A stretch of DNA of 64,000 nt, taken from Kitasatospora sp. NBC_01287. Its GTDB lineage: Bacteria > Actinomycetota > Actinomycetes > Streptomycetales > Streptomycetaceae. A model generated the notes under the pieces. That model was not told the DNA's origin. It ran no database searches and saw only the letters and a program-made list of their open reading frames with translations. Location of the stretch: positions 248,001-312,000 of the forward strand of contig NZ_JAPEPB010000002.1 of assembly GCF_026340565.1 (NCBI RefSeq), given 5' to 3'. Shown here piece by piece: positions 15,741-23,564 of this stretch. Each line of letters starts with the position of its first letter. Position 1 is the first letter of the stretch. Made by a program: the position numbers and the translations under genes.

Positions 15741-16571
15741 TCACCGGCCGCGAGCCGGACCGGGGGCCGTGGCGGTGGCGGGTACGCGCGGCTGCGGCTG
15801 CGAGGAGTGGCTGAACAGGGCAGCCGGCACCGTCGTGCGCCGAAGTGCCGCCGCGGTTCGGATGCCGTCCGCGCCGTTCACCGCGCTGCCGAGGGTGCGA
15901 ACGGCTGTCGGTGCTGGCGTCGTTGGCGCGGGTGCGTTGCGGTCCTCCCAGCGCTGCACGGTCGCGTAGACGGGCCCGAGCGCTCGCCCGGCGTCGGTGA
16001 GCGTGTACGGGTCGCCGTGTCGGTTGCCGGTGCGGGTGACCAGGCCGTCCGCCTGGAGCCGGGCGAGGCGCTGCGTCATCAGCTGCTCGTACACGCCGGC
16101 GGCTTCGGCGACGTGCGTGAAGCGCATGCTGCCGTTCTCGGTCAGCAGCTGAACGACCTTGGTGGTGTTGACCGGCTGCAGGCGCTGAAGGGCGTCCTCG
16201 ATCCGGTCGGCCCGCCCCCGGGTGCCCCGGTCGACGTGGTCCGACGACCACTGCGCCACGGCGCGGTACACCGGGCCGAGGGTGAGGGCCCGGCTGGTGA
16301 GGCGATACGGGGCGGTCCGGTCGAACTCGGCGTCGCGGACCACCAGGCCGGCCTCGGTCATGGTGCCCAGCCGCTTGCCGATGTTCTGCTGGCTGATCGA
16401 CGGGAAGTAGTGGCTGAGGTCGCGTATGCGCATCTCCGGCCCGTACTTGGCGATGGTGTGGACGAAGGCGGTGGTCCACTTCGGGGCGAGCTGCTGGAGT
16501 GCGTTCTCGACACGTTGCGGATCGGCGCTGGTGGTCGTCGCAGCGGCGGAGGTGATCGGCTGGGAGGGCAT
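15741..16571 (-). CDS. Tandem HxlR-type winged-helix protein with tail
   Basis: 276 residues with two successive HxlR-like domains. The first runs from VENALQQLAPKWTTAFVHTI to TSRALTLGPVYRAVAQW (about 20-105), the second from IEDALQRLQPVNTTKVVQLL to TDAGRALGPVYATVQRW (about 120-205). Single-domain HxlR proteins act as dimers, so a tandem form could bind DNA as a monomer. A 70-residue tail includes TAAALRRTTVPAALF and ends PARGR. ATG at 16571 follows GGAG. Confidence 0.75.
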   Translation of the reverse strand: MPSQPITSAAATTTSADPQRVENALQQLAPKWTTAFVHTIAKYGPEMRIRDLSHYFPSISQQNIGKRLGTMTEAGLVVRDAEFDRTAPYRLTSRALTLGPVYRAVAQWSSDHVDRGTRGRADRIEDALQRLQPVNTTKVVQLLTENGSMRFTHVAEAAGVYEQLMTQRLARLQADGLVTRTGNRHGDPYTLTDAGRALGPVYATVQRWEDRNAPAPTTPAPTAVRTLGSAVNGADGIRTAAALRRTTVPAALFSHSSQPQPRVPATATAPGPARGR

Positions 16572-16584
16572 GGTCGTGCTCCGG

Positions 16585-17733
16585 TTAACGGGTGCGGGAG
16601 TGGACGGAGGGCCGAGTCGCTGGGCCAGGGGCCAGCGGGGCCAGGGGAGTTGGGTCGGCGGCAGGGCTGCTGCGGTGGAGCGCTGCGGACACCCGGGAGG
16701 AGGCTTTCTGTGCGGCCCGCAGAGCCACCTCCCCGTCCGGCGTGATGGACAGCTCCTGGCCGACGAAGAGGGAGGTACGCACGTCCTGGTGGACCCAGCC
16801 CCTACGGTCCATCGCCTGCACGGTGGAGTAGGTGATGTGCGCCCGCGAGGCGGCGTCGACGACGATGCCCATGGCCACGCTGGTTTGCTGCAGCCGGACC
16901 TTGCCCCGGGCGATCTCTTCCAGCGCCCGCTGCTGAGCCGGGGAGGGGAGGTCAGCGGCGCGCTGCGGACTTGGCGGCAGCCCGAGGTCTGCCGAACGCG
17001 TGGCTGGCCCGGCGACGGGGGTGGCCGCGACGAGGTTCTGCACCGCGCCGACCGCCTGGACGGTGGCCCGGCCACGGTCCGTCAGTGAGATCGGCTGGCC
17101 CTCATAGGTGGAGAAGGCCGTGTCGGTGGTGACGAGCTGCTCCTCCTGGAGCCACTCGACGGTCTCGTGCCGCAGGTAGTGGCGGATGTCGGAGTCGTTG
17201 CGCAGAGAGAGGTTTCCGGCGCCGGGGTGCTCGTGGAAGCGGAAGCCGCCACGCTCGATCGTCAGCAGCGCTTCGTGCTTCTGGTTCGGAGCCGTCCCCC
17301 AGGTGTCACCGCGCTGTTCGGGGTCGTCGTGCGCCGCGGACAGCATCCACTCCCCTGCGTGGCGGTGAACGGTCCGCAGAGCCTCCTGGTAGGTGTCGAG
17401 CTGTCGACCCAGGTGGGCGTACGCGTTGTGGCACTGGAGGGCGAGGAGGTCGACGCGAATGGAGGAGTCCCGCAGACGGTCGTAGGTCGGTGCGGGTTGG
17501 GCGCCGTCGTGCCGGGTGAGGTCTTCCAGGGTGCCCAGGGTCGAGCGGACGCGGTCGAAGAGCTTGGCGTTCAGCTCGTCCGCTTTGCCCGCAAGGTCGT
17601 TGACGGCTTCGGCGACCGGCCGCAGGCGGCTGCCGTGCGGGTGCAGGACCGGAAGGGCGCCGGCATCGGTGACACCCAGACGCCTGGCGACCAGATACGC
17701 CCCGGGGCGCTCAGTGGGGTTGTGCGGGTTCAC
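16585..17733 (-). CDS. Hypothetical winged-helix-containing protein with tail
   Basis: 382 residues. The GTG start at 17733 overlaps the upstream stop. The N-terminal half is helical (VAEAVNDLAGKADELNAKLF and RVDLLALQCHNAYAHLGRQL). Two later segments resemble winged helices: RHYLRHETVEWLQEEQLVTT with ISLTDRGRATV, then HITYSTVQAMDRRGWVHQDV with LSITPDGEVALR. The tail has VSAALHRSSPAADP, a variant of the local tag, and ends HSRTR. Its neighbours suggest a DNA-binding accessory protein; no family was recognised. Confidence 0.6.
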   Translation of the reverse strand: MNPHNPTERPGAYLVARRLGVTDAGALPVLHPHGSRLRPVAEAVNDLAGKADELNAKLFDRVRSTLGTLEDLTRHDGAQPAPTYDRLRDSSIRVDLLALQCHNAYAHLGRQLDTYQEALRTVHRHAGEWMLSAAHDDPEQRGDTWGTAPNQKHEALLTIERGGFRFHEHPGAGNLSLRNDSDIRHYLRHETVEWLQEEQLVTTDTAFSTYEGQPISLTDRGRATVQAVGAVQNLVAATPVAGPATRSADLGLPPSPQRAADLPSPAQQRALEEIARGKVRLQQTSVAMGIVVDAASRAHITYSTVQAMDRRGWVHQDVRTSLFVGQELSITPDGEVALRAAQKASSRVSAALHRSSPAADPTPLAPLAPGPATRPSVHSRTR

Positions 17734-18389
17734 TCCGTCGCCTCCATCCGGGCCAGCAGGGAGCGGACCAGGGTGGGGAGGCTGCCGGGGCCCTCGCCGA
17801 TCCGAACGTCGCTGGTGGCCTCGGCGAGGACGTACTGGGCGTCCTCGATCAGGCCGCTGCTGATCTCCATGCAGGCGTCGGTGATGACGGCGGCGGCCCG
17901 CAGTGCCTGGGCGAGCATCTCGACGTAGACGCCGGGTGTCATCCCGGCCGCGTCGGCGGCGCTGCGGATGGCAGCCAGCTCCAGCGCGTTGAACGAGTAG
18001 TCGAAGCCCTCGTCGTCCTGCGGGTTGAGCGCGGGTTCGGCGGTCGCGGGCGTCAGGACGGGGATGCCTGCGCGGGTGCAGATCGCGTCCACCGCCGTGG
18101 TCAGTTCGGCGAGGGACTCGGTGAGCCAGCCCAGCGCGGAGGCGTAGGAAGCGAGAGCGAACAGGCCCAGTGGCGTGGCCGGCAGCGGCTCGTCGAAGAG
18201 GTCCTCCAGGCGGAGGTTCAGCTCGCTCACCACCTGGGGCCCGGCAGCCAGCGGGCCGAGGACCGGGTGAAGGTAGGAGCGGCCTGCTGGGGTGGGGTAC
18301 TCGGCGGTGAGGATCCCGGAGACGGCCTGGGCTGCCTCGGTGAGCCACCCCGCGAGGTCGGAGCGACTGGGGGTGTTGGTGGTCATCAT
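17730..18389 (-). CDS. Hypothetical helical protein
   Basis: 219 residues, mostly alpha-helical and acidic (LAGWLTEAAQAVSGILTAEY, LGLFALASYASALGWLTESL, ALELAAIRSAADAAGMTPGV). It has no signal peptide and no known domain. The ATG overlaps the stop of the RelE-like gene (ATGA), and its own stop overlaps the next GTG, so it sits inside a coupled chain of four genes. It could be a structural partner of the downstream protein. Confidence 0.62.
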   Translation of the reverse strand: MMTTNTPSRSDLAGWLTEAAQAVSGILTAEYPTPAGRSYLHPVLGPLAAGPQVVSELNLRLEDLFDEPLPATPLGLFALASYASALGWLTESLAELTTAVDAICTRAGIPVLTPATAEPALNPQDDEGFDYSFNALELAAIRSAADAAGMTPGVYVEMLAQALRAAAVITDACMEISSGLIEDAQYVLAEATSDVRIGEGPGSLPTLVRSLLARMEATE

Positions 18390-18883
18390 CGGGCCTTTCG
18401 GGTAGCGGTGGCGGTGGGGGCGAAGCCGGGCGAGGCGGTGGTGTAAGCGCTGGTTGAGGCGCCGCGGTTCTGCGCGGGCCGTACGGAGCGGGCTCGGGCC
18501 GCCAGGACGCGGGCCTCCTGGGCCGGGTCCGAGTCGGCAGGCAGGCTGGTACCGGTCCGGCCCAGCCGGTTCTGGGCCGAGCGGTAGACCGCGTAGTCGA
18601 GCCGAGAGCCGGCAGCGACGAGGTAGACCTCGCGGGAGTGCTGGGAGGTGGGCGGGGCATCGCGGAACTGCACCACCAGGCGGTGGGAGGCGAACTGGTC
18701 GCCGACGCCGAGATAGACCTTGTGGTAGCCCTCCAGCCGGCCTTCGAGACGGGTGGCGACGCGCTCGCCGTGGACGAGATCCTGCAGATGCAGCAGGGCC
18801 TGGTCCCGGATGCCATCGGGGAGTTGGCGCAGATCGGCGATGGCGTCGGGGTGCGCGGCGAACGCGAAGCGGGCGCGGGTCAC
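18386..18883 (-). CDS. RelE/ParE-like fold protein with ARSV-type tag
   Basis: 165 residues. Residues 1-110 resemble a RelE/ParE-type toxin fold: HPDAIADLRQLPDGIRDQAL, then ATRLEGRLEGYHKVYLGVGD and SHRLVVQFRDAP. The last 50 residues are not part of that fold; they carry VLAARARSVRPAQN and AYTTAS and end TRKAR. The GTG start overlaps the TGA of the 80-residue gene upstream and has GGGAGG in front. An antitoxin would be expected next door, and the 80-residue protein is the only candidate. Confidence 0.6.
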   Translation of the reverse strand: MTRARFAFAAHPDAIADLRQLPDGIRDQALLHLQDLVHGERVATRLEGRLEGYHKVYLGVGDQFASHRLVVQFRDAPPTSQHSREVYLVAAGSRLDYAVYRSAQNRLGRTGTSLPADSDPAQEARVLAARARSVRPAQNRGASTSAYTTASPGFAPTATATRKAR

Positions 18884-19122
18884 AGTGACCTCCCGGTGGA
18901 CTGCTGAGGGGCGATGGGCTTGGCGGTGCTGGAAACTGCCGGCCTTGCCGCCCGGGGAGTGGCAGCCGTGGCGGTGGTGTCGAAGGCGACGATGAAGCTG
19001 CGCTCGCCGCCGACGTCGTGCTGGGAGATCGCCTCGAAGCCGCCTTCCCCCAGGCGGTCGTGGAGTTCGGCGGTGTGCGCGTCGGCGGGGTCGAGACCGT
19101 CCAGACGGAAGTCGGGGGTCAT
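18880..19122 (-). CDS. Small hypothetical protein upstream of RelE-like gene
   Basis: 80 residues starting MTPDFRLDGLDPADAHTAEL. The ATG overlaps the DUF4913 stop and its stop overlaps the RelE-like GTG, so all three are coupled. The first 45 residues look like a small alpha/beta domain; the remainder is a Pro/Ala-rich tail (TATAATPRAARPAVSSTA). It could serve as an antitoxin for the RelE-like protein on position alone, but it shows no DNA-binding motif. Confidence 0.58.
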   Translation of the reverse strand: MTPDFRLDGLDPADAHTAELHDRLGEGGFEAISQHDVGGERSFIVAFDTTATAATPRAARPAVSSTAKPIAPQQSTGRSL

Positions 19123-19730
19123 GCGGCAAGACCCAGCTGGCCGGGCGACGCGAGGACACGGTGGTTGGGACGGGACGGGCTGGTGGTGCACGCGGCGAAC
19201 GGGCCGTCAGCGCTCCTGAGTTGGAGCAGGGCGTGGTCGAGGTGGTCGCGGTGCCACGTCGAGGGGCCGCTGAGTCCGGCCTCGGCATCGGTCAGCTGCT
19301 GCCAGGCGAGCCACAGGGCGTGGAGGCGGGCGACGGCCTCTGGGTGCTCGTACCAGAGCGAGCACCAGGGGCGGCCGGAGCTGATCTCCCGGCCGTAGGC
19401 CGGCAGGAGGATGTGGGTCACCCAGTTGCCGAGGCCGACCAGTTCGGCGGCGTACTCGGCGCCGCCCAGGGCGAGGATGAACACCGAGGCCGGACTCTCG
19501 GCCTCGGGCGCGGTGGGCTCCGTACCCGGCTCTCCAGCCTCGGGCGCGGTGGGGGGCTCGGGGTCGGAGCCGAGGCGGTCGAGGATGACGCCGTGCTGGC
19601 GGACCTCGGCGATGGTGCGGGCCAGGGCGCTGGCGAGGTCGTCGAGGTCCTCGTCGGGGATGCGGATCGGTTCGGGCTCGGTGCCCGTGGTCGGGTCGGG
19701 CTCGGGGGCGCCCGTGGTCGGGTCTGACAT
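19119..19730 (-). CDS. DUF4913 domain protein
   Basis: 203 residues. An acidic, Pro/Glu-rich N-terminal half with ARTIAEVRQHGVILDRL (about 37-54) is followed by the DUF4913 block: LVGLGNWVTHILLPAYGREI, then RPWCSLWYEHPEAVARLHAL and WLAWQQLTDAEAGLSGPSTW, ending WHRDHLDHALLQLR. This domain is common in actinomycete conjugative elements, near transfer genes, and its function is unknown. It is the first gene of the coupled chain 19730-16585. A repeat-containing gap of 137 bases lies upstream. Confidence 0.78.
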   Translation of the reverse strand: MSDPTTGAPEPDPTTGTEPEPIRIPDEDLDDLASALARTIAEVRQHGVILDRLGSDPEPPTAPEAGEPGTEPTAPEAESPASVFILALGGAEYAAELVGLGNWVTHILLPAYGREISSGRPWCSLWYEHPEAVARLHALWLAWQQLTDAEAGLSGPSTWHRDHLDHALLQLRSADGPFAACTTSPSRPNHRVLASPGQLGLAA

Positions 19731-19820
19731 GGCACATCCAGGGGGTTGGGGCGGGTGGGGCGGACCGGGTCGGGCGGTCTTCTTCGGCGGTTCACGGGCG
19801 CGCTCCAGAGGTGCGGATGG

Positions 19821-19874
19821 GAAGAGGATCCGCGGGATCGGCGGTTTGGCAGGGCCGCCAACTCGTGCTAAGCG
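19821..19874. repeat. Intergenic repeat, copy C (diverged)
   Basis: A 55-base block (gaagaggatccgcgggatcg onward) resembles two others at 21920-21974 and 42864-42918, each next to a minus-strand gene start. The inverted repeat is imperfect here, and the block overlaps the end of the HAD gene. Confidence 0.4.
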
Positions 19875-20575
19875 GCTACCGGGTGGGCACTGCGGGCGGT
19901 CAGCCGCAGGCCGAGGGCGACTGCCTCGGCGAGGGTGTCGGTGAGGGGGTGGCCGGCGGCGGCGAGCTTGGCGGGGTGGTGGAGACCGCCGGTGTGCAGG
20001 ACGGCCAGGGCGCCGTTGGCGTGGGCGGCATCCGCGTCGTCGACCGCGTCTCCGACCAGCAGCACCCGGTGGCCCTGGCCGGTGAGGCCGAGGGCGTCGA
20101 GGTGGGCGGCCAGCGGTGCGGCCTTGGTGCCGCCGGAGGCGCCCGTGCGGCCTTCGACACGCTCGAAGAAGTGCCCGATCCCGGCCTCCTCGACCTCGCG
20201 CACGAGGGTGGTGTGCGGGCACAGCGACAGCAGCGACTGCGTGTGCCCTGCCTCGCGCAGCGCGGCCATCAGCTCGACGGCTCCGGCGCGGACCCGGACG
20301 GGCTGGACGCGCAGGTGGTCCAGGAAGGCGTTGTCGCTGGAGATCCATTCCTGCTCGGTGATCGTCCGCCCCAGCAGTCGGGCGTAGAAGTTGGGGATCG
20401 GCACGGTGTGCTTGGCCCGGTAGGTCTCCCGGTCGACGGGGGTGCCGCCGAGGGCGGGAAGGGTGGCGTTCAGGGCCTGCACGTGGTCGTCGAGGTCGTC
20501 CTTCACCGTTCCGTTCCAGTCCCAGACAACGTGCATGCGAGAGGAGGGAGTTGCGGGCGCGAAGGCGAGGTTCAT
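19868..20575 (-). CDS. HAD-superfamily phosphatase
   Basis: 235 residues with the HAD motifs: DWNGTVKDD at about 19-27 (nucleophile DxN rather than DxD), the threonine/serine of motif II near LLSLCPHTT, a lysine in GGTKAAP, and motif IV LLVGDAVDDADAA. The cap region is small and helical, as in phosphoglycolate phosphatase-like enzymes. The change to DxN is seen in some HAD hydrolases, but the substrate cannot be predicted. It is co-directional with the MFS gene and may dephosphorylate its substrate. Confidence 0.78.
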   Translation of the reverse strand: MNLAFAPATPSSRMHVVWDWNGTVKDDLDDHVQALNATLPALGGTPVDRETYRAKHTVPIPNFYARLLGRTITEQEWISSDNAFLDHLRVQPVRVRAGAVELMAALREAGHTQSLLSLCPHTTLVREVEEAGIGHFFERVEGRTGASGGTKAAPLAAHLDALGLTGQGHRVLLVGDAVDDADAAHANGALAVLHTGGLHHPAKLAAAGHPLTDTLAEAVALGLRLTARSAHPVAA

Positions 20576-20602
20576 GGTGATTCTTTCGGCTGGTGAGGGA
20601 GG

Positions 20603-21814
20603 TCAGGCGGACAGGCGGTGGTTGACGCGGTGCAGCAGCCAGAGCGCGGTGCAGGCTCCGGCGAGCGGGACGAGCGCAGCGGGCAGTGGCCCGGCGGAGT
20701 CGGCGAGGGAGGCGAGGCCGGTGCCGACGGCCTGGCCGACGCCGATGCAGGCGATCAGCCAGGCGAACGCCTCCGTGCTCTCGCCCTTGGGCGCGAGCCG
20801 GTCGACGGTCAGGAAGCCGGCGGTCAGCAGGGGTGCGAGGAAGATGCCGGGCAGCGCGGCGAGGACGACGGCGACGGCGGGCGCGGGGTCCGGCAGCAGT
20901 GGCAGCCACCCGGCCGCGAAGCCGACGGAGGCGGTCACCAGGTGCCGGGCCGGAGTGCCGGGCCAGGTGTGGCGGCCGTAGGCGAGGCCGCCGATCATGC
21001 TGCCGATCGACAGTGCGGCGGGCATCACCCCGGCCAGCCAGCTGGCGTGGTGGCGCTCGGCGGCAGCGAGGGCGAGCACGTTGACCGCGCCGAGGGCGAC
21101 ACCGATCCCGGCGAGCGCGGCGAACAGGACCCGCAGGCCCGGCACTCGCAGCGGCCCCATCCAGTGCATCCGCTGGGCCGAAGTGTTCGGCGTCCAGGCG
21201 AGGGAGGGCTCGGCGGTGATGACCATGCCGGTGCCGAGCAGGCCGAGCGCCGCGGTCGCCACGAGGGCGCCGTGCGGACCGGTGGCCGCCGAGATGCCGG
21301 CGGCCAGCAGCGGCCCGGCGATGAACACCAGGCCCTGGGAGCTGCTGTCCAGGGCGAGAGCGGCGCGCTGGCGCTCGGGGTCGGGCAGCAGCACCGGCCA
21401 CAGGGCTCGAAGCCCCGCCTCCAGCGGCGGCGTAGCCAGCCCGGCGACCACGACGGTCAGAACCGCGAGCACCGGATGGCGTACCGGTCCGGTGCACGGC
21501 AGCAGCAGGAAGGCCGCGCTGGCGGCCGGGGCGGCGGTGTACAGGACTGCGGTCTGGCCGTGGCGGTCGACCAGGCGTCCGAGCAGCGGCTGGCCGATCG
21601 CTGCGGCGAGCCCGTACAGGGCGCCGAGCAGTCCGGCGAAGGCGAGCGAGCCGTGCTCGGCCCGCACCAGCAGCAGGATCGCGATCGGCGCCATGCCTGT
21701 GGGCAGACGGCCGATCAGGGTGCCGCCCAGCAGGCGGGCGACGTGGCGGGTGCCCAGGACAGCCCGGTAGCTGCTGTCCTGGGCCGGGCCGGAGACGGCG
21801 GGGGTGGTGCTCAA
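20603..21814 (-). CDS. MFS transporter
   Basis: 403 residues with about 12 transmembrane helices. A typical loop between helices 2 and 3 is GQPLLGRLVDRHGQTAVL. The start is TTG at 21814 after AAGGA. It resembles drug/sugar exporters of the major facilitator superfamily; the substrate is unknown. It sits 27 bases from the HAD phosphatase gene in the same direction, suggesting an operon inserted in or recruited to the accessory cluster. Confidence 0.8.
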   Translation of the reverse strand: MSTTPAVSGPAQDSSYRAVLGTRHVARLLGGTLIGRLPTGMAPIAILLLVRAEHGSLAFAGLLGALYGLAAAIGQPLLGRLVDRHGQTAVLYTAAPAASAAFLLLPCTGPVRHPVLAVLTVVVAGLATPPLEAGLRALWPVLLPDPERQRAALALDSSSQGLVFIAGPLLAAGISAATGPHGALVATAALGLLGTGMVITAEPSLAWTPNTSAQRMHWMGPLRVPGLRVLFAALAGIGVALGAVNVLALAAAERHHASWLAGVMPAALSIGSMIGGLAYGRHTWPGTPARHLVTASVGFAAGWLPLLPDPAPAVAVVLAALPGIFLAPLLTAGFLTVDRLAPKGESTEAFAWLIACIGVGQAVGTGLASLADSAGPLPAALVPLAGACTALWLLHRVNHRLSA

Positions 21815-21919
21815 GGAAGGTCCTTCGGTCGTGCGGCGGTCGGCGGCGCGCGGGCAGGCGCCCGGCGGGCCGGGGCATACGCAGGCATGACAGCCCTCTC
21901 GGTTGGTGCGGCTGCCGGG

Positions 21920-21974
21920 GAGAAGAGTCCGGACAATCCGCGATTTGGTGCGGCCGGGAAAAGCAGGTAGAAGC
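21920..21974. repeat. Intergenic repeat, copy A
   Basis: The block gagaagagtccggacaatcc onward matches the one at 42864-42918 in most positions, including ggtagaagc at the right end. It lies upstream of the MFS gene start. Confidence 0.5.
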
Positions 21975-21977
21975 CGC

Positions 21978-22163
21978 CTACCGGGCCCGGCAGCGCGGGC
22001 AGTCGGGAAAGGGTGGAACCAGCAACTCCAATGCCCTAGAAGCCTGTTGGGGGACGACTCCGTTGCCGAGGGCGGTGAGTTGGGCGGGGCGGCCGAGACT
22101 CGGGGTGGCGGTCACCCAGCCCGCCGGAACCCCTTTCGTCGGGGTGGATCTGGGGGCGGGCAC
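21978..22163 (-). pseudogene. C-terminal scrap of a DNA cytosine methyltransferase
   Basis: About 60 residues reading KGVPAGWVTATPSLGRPAQL then TALGNGVVPQQASRALELL. The GNGVVPQQA and GLPAGWVT-like strings are the conserved C-terminal end of actinobacterial C5-methyltransferases. The catalytic and target-recognition parts are missing. A short reading frame from ATG near 22230 (MPDMPDKSTEAV) runs into it in another frame, so the fragment is fused to unrelated sequence. Confidence 0.55.
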
Positions 22164-22271
22164 TGTCGCACGGGGAGCGCTTCGTCCGCGTGTGCAACTG
22201 CTTCTGTAGATTTGTCGGGCATGTCTGGCATGGCGTCTCCCTGAGGTTGGTAGTGCCAGGTGGGAGGCGTG

Positions 22272-22683
22272 ATGGAGGAGTGCCGGTCGTTCTTGGTGAG
22301 GCTGCCGTCAGGGGTCAACTACTGGAAGGTTCTTGATGCGGGGCTTCGGCCGGTGGCTGAGGCTGACGAGTTCTTGATCAATGCGCGGTTGGGTCGGGAT
22401 CTGGCGGAGTCCACGACGCGCGCGTGCGCAACCTCGATCGCGTTGTACCTCCGGTGGTGCGCGCGGATCGGGCTGGACTGGCCGCAGGCGACGGTTCGGC
22501 TGGGCCGGTTCGTGCACTGGTTGCAGCACGACGTCGGCGGCGGCGAGAGCCTGGTTGTGCTGGACCGTCCAGTGCGCGGCGCCCGGCGGGTGAACTGCAT
22601 CCGGTGGCCGACGACACCGCGCTGGACGGCGAGACCACGATGGCGCTCGCCGCGCTGGTGGCCCATCTGGCGAGGGGCGAATA
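22272..22683 (+). pseudogene. Truncated tyrosine recombinase, N-terminal part
   Basis: The ATG at 22272 follows GGGAGG and opens with CRSFLVRLPSGVNYWKVLDA, then ARLGRDLAESTTRACATSIA and LYLRWCARIGLDWPQATVRL. This is the SAM-like N-terminal DNA-binding domain of streptomycete tyrosine recombinases. Family resemblance ends at about GARRVN (near 22595); the catalytic domain is missing and the remaining bases belong to other sequence. It marks a recombination junction beside the cargo cluster. Confidence 0.65.
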
Positions 22684-22735
22684 GGAGCAGGTGGTGGGTC
22701 TGCGGGGCCGATCGTGCGGCCTAGAATTGAGGGCA

Positions 22736-23433
22736 TGACGGATCCCAGCAGCCCGGCCCCCGATCCGCCGGCGCCAGGCGTGGGCGGCCGGCGTCCAACA
22801 CGCTCAGCCGGGAGCGCATCCTGGATGCGGCGCTGGCGGTGCTGGAGTCGGAGGGGCTGGAGGCGCTGACGCTGCGTCGGCTCGGCACCGACCTGGGCTC
22901 CAACCACACGGCGGCGCTGCGTTACTTCGCCGGCAAGGACGACCTCCTGCTGGGGCTCGCCGAGCGGCTGATCGCCGAGGCGGTCGACGGATTCGAGCCC
23001 GGCCCCGGCTGGCGGGCGACGCTGACCGCGCTGGCCCGCCGGGTGCGCCGGGCCTGCCTGGCGCACCCGGCGGTGGCCGTGCTGGTCGCCTCCCGGGTGT
23101 CCCGGCGCGACGCGGAGTTCCGGGGTGCGGACCTGGTGATCGGCGCGCTGCTGGAGGCGGGCTTCGGTGCGCAGGAGTCCGCCCACTACTACTGGGCGCT
23201 GGTCGACGTCACGCTGACGATGAGCTCCTTCGAGGCGGCCTCGGCTGTCCCTGGACGGCGCGCAGCGGGAGGGCGACCGGATGGCCTGGCGGCGCGAGTA
23301 CCTGGCCCCCCAGCGCTTCCCTCAACTCGCACTGGTCACACCGTATTTGGCGCTGGCCGACGAGGACGATCAGTTCGAGATCGTGATGGAGCCGCTGCTG
23401 GACGCGGTGGCCGCGCGCTCCGGCCGCTGGTAG
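22736..23433 (+). pseudogene. TetR-family regulator, two frameshifts
   Basis: From ATG 22736 the frame reads GVGGRRPT and should continue LSRERILDAAL, but an extra AC at 22798-22801 shifts it. The TetR N-terminal helix-turn-helix (AVLESEGLEALTLRRLGTDL, then ALRYFAGKDDLLLG) is then intact in the next frame. A second one-base shift near 23245 moves the C-terminal part (AWRREYLAPQRFPQLALVTP to AVAARSGRW) into a third frame. As written it cannot make a full TetR protein unless these are sequence errors. Confidence 0.7.
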
Positions 23434-23564
23434 CCGGCCTGCCGGAGCCCGCCCGCCACCGGCATCGGCGGCACCGCCTCGATCACGGTGGCCGCCGCGA
23501 GCACCGCGCCGCTCAGCGCCGCGCCGCCAGGAATCGCTGGCCCTGATGGCGCGGACGCGGGGCA

